DNA from: a virus
Virus record (IMG/VR): IMGVR_UViG_3300013004_004698
Span: 1 to 29,235 of that record
DNA: 29,235 bases
Strand: one strand, 5' to 3'
The notes under the pieces were generated by a model, which was given only the letters and a program-made list of their open reading frames with translations, searched no databases and was not told the DNA's origin. A program made the translations under genes and the position numbers. Within the stretch, counting starts at the first letter, position 1. Each line of letters begins with the position of its first letter. Below, piece after piece: positions 27,178 to 29,235 of the stretch.

Positions 27178-27346
27178 TGTAAATTTTTAACTTATCCCAG
27201 TAACCGCCACGATTACCTTGATAAGATTCTCCACTCTCAGTATCAATTAAAATCCACTTACTTGGACACTTGGTATGAACCATAAGATTAATTGGCTCAT
27301 CTAATTCTTCGATTTTTCTTTTAGACTGTCTAAATTTTTTTGTCAT
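27158..27346 (-). CDS. Small basic protein, unknown
   Basis: 62 residues. A Lys/Arg-rich start (MTKKFRQSKRKIEELDEP) followed by TKCPSKWILIDTESGESYQG and GGYWDKLKIYTK, a small beta-type core. It overlaps the 3' end of the GT61 copy 2 gene on the other strand by 20 nt and the upstream zinc-protein gene by 4 nt. Function unknown. Confidence 0.6.
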   Translation of the reverse strand: MTKKFRQSKRKIEELDEPINLMVHTKCPSKWILIDTESGESYQGNRGGYWDKLKIYTKDNAE

Positions 27347-27450
27347 TTATGTTCCTTCATATGCCTATTTAATGTATTATGTGCAAATATACCCCAACGC
27401 ACTTGGGTTTCTTTTTTGCAAACAGGGCAGATTACAACTTTCTCAGTCAT
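27343..27450 (-). CDS. 35-residue zinc-finger-like protein
   Basis: MTEKVVICPVCKKETQVRWG followed by IFAHNTLNRHMKEHK: a CxxC pair and an HxxxH pair (with one more His between), a C2H2-type layout with an 18-residue spacer. It shares ATGA with the next gene, has a -10 box 6 nt upstream and fills an otherwise empty gap, so it is probably real. Could bind DNA or RNA. Confidence 0.65.
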   Translation of the reverse strand: MTEKVVICPVCKKETQVRWGIFAHNTLNRHMKEHK

Positions 27451-27456
27451 ACATCA

Positions 27457-27462
27457 ATTATA
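27457..27462 (-). promoter_or_regulatory. -10 box (TATAAT) for a leaderless start, minus strand
   Basis: TATAAT on the minus strand, then 6 nt and ATG 27450. Confidence 0.5.
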
Positions 27463-27481
27463 CATTGGTTATTGCTATATG

Positions 27482-27997
27482 TCAATATCGTCTATCGTAG
27501 CCGTGTTCGTTAATATAAGCAGCAGACTGACTCCAGGTTTCTGCATTTGCCTCTACCCCGTGTCCTTCTACAATTCTGTTATAGAAATTAAATATTGCAC
27601 ATACTGCAATTGCATCCTTTAGTTCTTCCTCACTAAAACCAGCGTCAATTACGCTTTGCTTAAGTTCTAACGAGGTTTCGCTTGGGGATAAAGTTAGCAC
27701 CTTAACATAGGCAAGCAATGGTGACAGTCTGTGTGAATCTGGATCATCAAATAAAGCAAGGTCTACATCTGTTGCACCTAATGATTTTGCAAACTCTCTA
27801 TGTGATCCAAAACAATATTCGCATCTATTTAAATAACTTGTATAGCCTGCAATCAATTCTCGATCTAATGGGGTAAGGTGAGAAGGTTCTCTAAGTAGTT
27901 CCTGTGCAATGGTCAAAGCATACTTATACTTGTCCATTCTTTCAAAAAATATATCTGTTATACCTTTGGCATCTTTTAAAGTCTCAAAATAAGTCAT
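27482..27997 (-). CDS. AhpD-like carboxymuconolactone decarboxylase-family protein
   Basis: 171 residues. YTSYLNRCEYCFGSHREFAKSLG contains the CxxC-x3-H core (Cys59, Cys62, His66) of AhpD-type alkylhydroperoxidases; the helical rest (ALFDDPD, LLAYVKVLTLSP, AVCAIFNFYNRIVEG) fits the same all-alpha family. Such proteins reduce peroxides using the Cys pair. The phage may use it against oxidative stress in the infected cell or to protect oxygenases. ATG 27997 has AGGA with a TAGAAT -10-like box upstream. Confidence 0.82.
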   Translation of the reverse strand: MTYFETLKDAKGITDIFFERMDKYKYALTIAQELLREPSHLTPLDRELIAGYTSYLNRCEYCFGSHREFAKSLGATDVDLALFDDPDSHRLSPLLAYVKVLTLSPSETSLELKQSVIDAGFSEEELKDAIAVCAIFNFYNRIVEGHGVEANAETWSQSAAYINEHGYDRRY

Positions 27998-28050
27998 TTT
28001 TTATCCTATTCTATAGTAGTTAAGTTCGGCGAAAAATAGAAATGTAAACC

Positions 28051-28182
28051 TTAATCCTGACCTACAAGGTCAATATTGGTTAGTGTTTCTGTCTTTTGCC
28101 ACCCACACATTAAGCAATAATGCACAATGTGAACAAGGCTGCCTTCAACTGTTTCAGAAGATAATGTTCTATGTAGGTGCAC
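28051..28182 (-). CDS. 43-residue His/Cys protein, unknown
   Basis: GTG 28182 to TAA 28051: MHLHRTLSSETVEGSLVHIV followed by HYCLMCGWQKTE and a polar end. The CxxC and several His suggest one zinc site. Phage-like codon use and a TACAAT box 8 nt before the GTG support it, and it fills a 207-nt gap. An opposite-strand frame over the same bases has no such support. Confidence 0.5.
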   Translation of the reverse strand: MHLHRTLSSETVEGSLVHIVHYCLMCGWQKTETLTNIDLVGQD

Positions 28183-28190
28183 AATTTATT

Positions 28191-28196
28191 ATTGTA
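28191..28196 (-). promoter_or_regulatory. -10 box (TACAAT), minus strand
   Basis: TACAAT on the minus strand, 8 nt before GTG 28182; the same box and spacing as at 6208 and 18454. Confidence 0.35.
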
Positions 28197-28204
28197 CAGC
28201 ATAT

Positions 28205-28444
28205 TTATCCCATATATCTAAATGAAAAATGTTTTTCACAGACATCAGTGATCTTACCCGTAGCCTTATCAGGCTGGGTATATTTTGCGTTCTGGTCGCA
28301 ATAGAAGCACGTTGTCTTTTCCATATTCTCATTATAGCATTTAGGGCATGCCTTGGTTACTTCGGCGGTATTTATAGGAGCACTAAACATAACCCCACAT
28401 TTATAGCATAATACACTTACATCTAATTTATTTATATCATTCAT
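28205..28444 (-). CDS. Zinc-ribbon protein with three Cys pairs
   Basis: 79 residues. CYKCGVMFSAP, ACPKCYNENM and CFYCDQNAKY with a final DVCEKHFSF give three CxxC knuckles plus a Cys/His pair, enough for two zinc sites. Start ATG 28444 has AAGGAG at good spacing inside the upstream gene, whose stop abuts it. Probably a nucleic-acid or protein contact module; no named family. Confidence 0.75.
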   Translation of the reverse strand: MNDINKLDVSVLCYKCGVMFSAPINTAEVTKACPKCYNENMEKTTCFYCDQNAKYTQPDKATGKITDVCEKHFSFRYMG

Positions 28445-28603
28445 TTAATCTCCTTTTGAGAAGGCCTCTGAAATGATTCGTAATCTTTCTCTCAATTCCC
28501 ATTTCTCATGCTTAGACATATATGGTTTGTCCGCTATGCGGTCTTTATTCTTTTCATATCTCTTTTGCTTGGCCTTAGAAATATCATCATTTACCTTCTT
28601 CAT
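28445..28603 (-). CDS. 52-residue basic protein, unknown
   Basis: MKKVNDDISKAKQKRYEKNK, then a charged helix (RIADKPYMSKHEKWELRERL) and SEAFSKGD. Its stop is directly followed by the next ATG (TAAATG), so they are one unit. A TGC-TATACT promoter lies 6 nt before its ATG. Function unknown; the basic helical nature suggests nucleic-acid contact. Confidence 0.7.
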   Translation of the reverse strand: MKKVNDDISKAKQKRYEKNKDRIADKPYMSKHEKWELRERLRIISEAFSKGD

Positions 28604-28609
28604 AGTACC

Positions 28610-28618
28610 AGTATAGCA
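28610..28618 (-). promoter_or_regulatory. Extended -10 (TGC-TATACT) for a leaderless start, minus strand
   Basis: TGCTATACT on the minus strand, exactly 6 nt before ATG 28603. Divergent from the plus-strand box at 28624. Confidence 0.6.
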
Positions 28619-28623
28619 GGCGG

Positions 28624-28629
28624 TATAAT
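28624..28629 (+). promoter_or_regulatory. -10 box (TATAAT) for a leaderless GTG start
   Basis: TATAAT followed by 6 nt and GTG 28636. The ATG at 28634 opens only a short frame, so GTG is the start. Confidence 0.5.
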
Positions 28630-28635
28630 TGTGAT

Positions 28636-28950
28636 GTGGACCACACTATTTTATATATCATATATCACCAAGAATATAATGCCATAAAGATAGGAATAGG
28701 AGATATTGCTGGTAAAAGGTTTAAAGCCCATAAGACCAAAGGATGGGAATTGGTTTCATATTGGTATTTTCAAAATCGGCGGGGAGCAAAGAGAGTCGAA
28801 TCTATAGTACTACAAACCCTAAGAGAGAGATATGGACATTATCTAAATAAGGAAGATATGCCATATGGGGGATATACGGAGACATTTAATGCCAATAAGA
28901 TAACCAAAAGAAAATTGATCAATATGGTCAATAGGGCAATAAAAGGATAA
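28636..28950 (+). CDS. GIY-YIG-like (T5orf172/Mug113-type) nuclease-domain protein
   Basis: 104 residues. ILYIIYHQEYNAIKIGIGDIAGKRFKAH resembles the YII...KIG....R...H start of the T5orf172/Mug113 branch of GIY-YIG nucleases; KRVESIVLQTLRERYG matches the following helix with the conserved Glu. It is a single small domain with no visible DNA-binding extension. It might cut DNA or be a degenerate relative; Tyr and Arg residues are present. The start is GTG 28636, chosen from the -10 spacing. Confidence 0.65.
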   Translation: MDHTILYIIYHQEYNAIKIGIGDIAGKRFKAHKTKGWELVSYWYFQNRRGAKRVESIVLQTLRERYGHYLNKEDMPYGGYTETFNANKITKRKLINMVNRAIKG

Positions 28951-28967
28951 TTCATACCCCGCCAAAA

Positions 28968-29198
28968 TTATAGATTAATATTATTTACTGGTTCTTTAGA
29001 CCAATGGATATATGACCTAATATATACGGCTGCATAGGCTAATGCTGAGAATATAAAACCATATTGGTTTGTTATGAGAGCATAAGTTATCCACAGGCAT
29101 TCGTTAAATAGGAGTACAAACCATCCCCATTTGTCCTTACGGCCAACAAAATAAATACCTGCTACACCTATAACTGCTAATACCCATGACCACCACAT
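28968..29198 (-). CDS. Small multi-TM membrane protein, unknown
   Basis: 76 residues from ATG 29198: three hydrophobic segments (WWSWVLAVIGVAGIYFVG, WGWFVLLFNECLWITYAL, YGFIFSALAYAAVYI) separated by short charged turns (GRKDK). A longer frame starts further upstream, but the -10 box is 6 nt before this ATG. Resembles small PnuC-like membrane proteins in actinophages; transport is possible but unproven. A DnaA-box sequence (29087-29095) lies inside the gene. Confidence 0.65.
   Translation of the reverse strand: MWWSWVLAVIGVAGIYFVGRKDKWGWFVLLFNECLWITYALITNQYGFIFSALAYAAVYIRSYIHWSKEPVNNINL
29087..29095 (+). promoter_or_regulatory. Exact DnaA-box sequence inside the membrane-protein gene
   Basis: TTATCCACA is identical to the classical DnaA box. 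It is in coding sequence (the ECLWITYA region on the minus strand), so it may be chance, but two more similar sequences lie 120-150 nt to the right. Confidence 0.35.
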
Positions 29199-29204
29199 AT
29201 ATTT

Positions 29205-29213
29205 AGTATAGCA
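29205..29213 (-). promoter_or_regulatory. Extended -10 (TGC-TATACT) for a leaderless start, minus strand
   Basis: TGCTATACT on the minus strand, exactly 6 nt before ATG 29198; the same box and spacing as at 28610. Confidence 0.6.
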
Positions 29214-29218
29214 TATGG

Positions 29219-29235
29219 TTATCCACAAGTTATCC
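29219..29235 (+). promoter_or_regulatory. DnaA-box pair, cut by the window end
   Basis: TTATCCACA (29219-29227), AG, then TTATCC up to the last base, so a second box 11 nt further on is cut off. Two copies at 11-nt spacing in a non-coding stretch suggest a replication origin or a DnaA-regulated promoter starting here. Confidence 0.45.

Noticed and set aside
28083-28411. Plus-strand frames 28083-28304 and 28229-28411
   Set aside because: They overlap minus-strand genes with Cys-pair motifs and good ribosome or -10 signals; the plus-strand products look like chance hydrophobic sequence.
1-29235. CRISPR array, insertion sequence, integrase or attachment site
   Set aside because: No direct-repeat array, transposase, terminal inverted repeat or recombinase gene was seen; repeats noted are tRNA arms, promoter motifs or paralogous genes.

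Overview
This window is AT-rich and gene-dense, and most consistent with part of a tailed-phage genome infecting an actinobacterium. The actinobacterial signs are a WhiB-like protein (14340-14627), a DUF7455-like zinc protein (11176-11433), an MSMEG_6728/Pyr_excise-type protein (14870-15352), an FmdB-like zinc ribbon, an actinobacterial-type 7Fe ferredoxin and many apparently leaderless genes. The phage signs are a CHAP endolysin next to small membrane proteins, an SSB, nine tRNA genes, very short intergenic gaps, many 1-14 nt gene overlaps and many small orphan genes. A low-GC freshwater actinobacterial host would fit, but that is inference. No terminase, portal, major capsid, polymerase or integrase gene is in the window.

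Layout. 2-4681: the end of an Ala-rich coiled-coil protein, a secreted Pro/Glu/Thr-rich protein, and a lysis-type cluster (two small membrane proteins, a lipoprotein, a CHAP endolysin), then a proteasome-like Ntn hydrolase and a small orphan. 4701-6203: a secreted subtilase-like protein, SSB and four tRNAs (Asn, Asp, Glu, Thr). 6222-12413: a carbamoyltransferase, a 2OG-oxygenase-like protein, a metallopeptidase-like protein lacking HExxH, two GT60-like GlcNAc-transferase paralogs, and a DUF2061-ferredoxin-FmdB-DUF7455 block. 12400-17648: an early-gene-like run of small proteins (SNase nuclease, tandem paralogs, WhiB, Pyr_excise-like) ending in a flavin-dependent halogenase-like gene, a XapX protein and a strong terminator. 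17678-21083: alternating strands with a sulfotransferase, a prolyl-hydroxylase-type 2OG oxygenase, Hsp20 and a phage-type multi-domain protein. 21088-25272 (minus): an NTase-HAD/cupin/GDPD operon, an APS-kinase/nucleotidyltransferase fusion, a second DUF2061 and five tRNAs (Arg, Leu, Ile, an aberrant Lys, Met). 25325-27177 (plus): two tandem GT61-like glycosyltransferases. 27158-29198: small zinc proteins, an AhpD-like protein, a GIY-YIG-like protein and a membrane protein. Exact DnaA-box sequences lie at the right edge.

How the genes may work together. The window holds many modification enzymes: two 2OG oxygenases (one clear, one probable), two GT60-like and two GT61-like glycosyltransferases, a carbamoyltransferase, a sulfotransferase with its own APS-kinase-like partner, a halogenase-like enzyme and a sugar-nucleotide-type nucleotidyltransferase. 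GT60 enzymes include the Skp1 hydroxyproline GlcNAc-transferase, so prolyl-hydroxylase-type oxygenases plus GT60 plus a Pro-rich secreted protein suggests a phage hydroxylation-then-glycosylation pathway that modifies virion or host-surface protein. That is a hypothesis; the genes are not one operon.

Regulation. A recurring promoter form, often an extended -10 (TGN-TATAAT or TATACT), sits exactly 6 nt before the start codon in nine genes on both strands, which predicts leaderless mRNAs. Operon-internal genes instead use Shine-Dalgarno sequences or stop/start overlaps.
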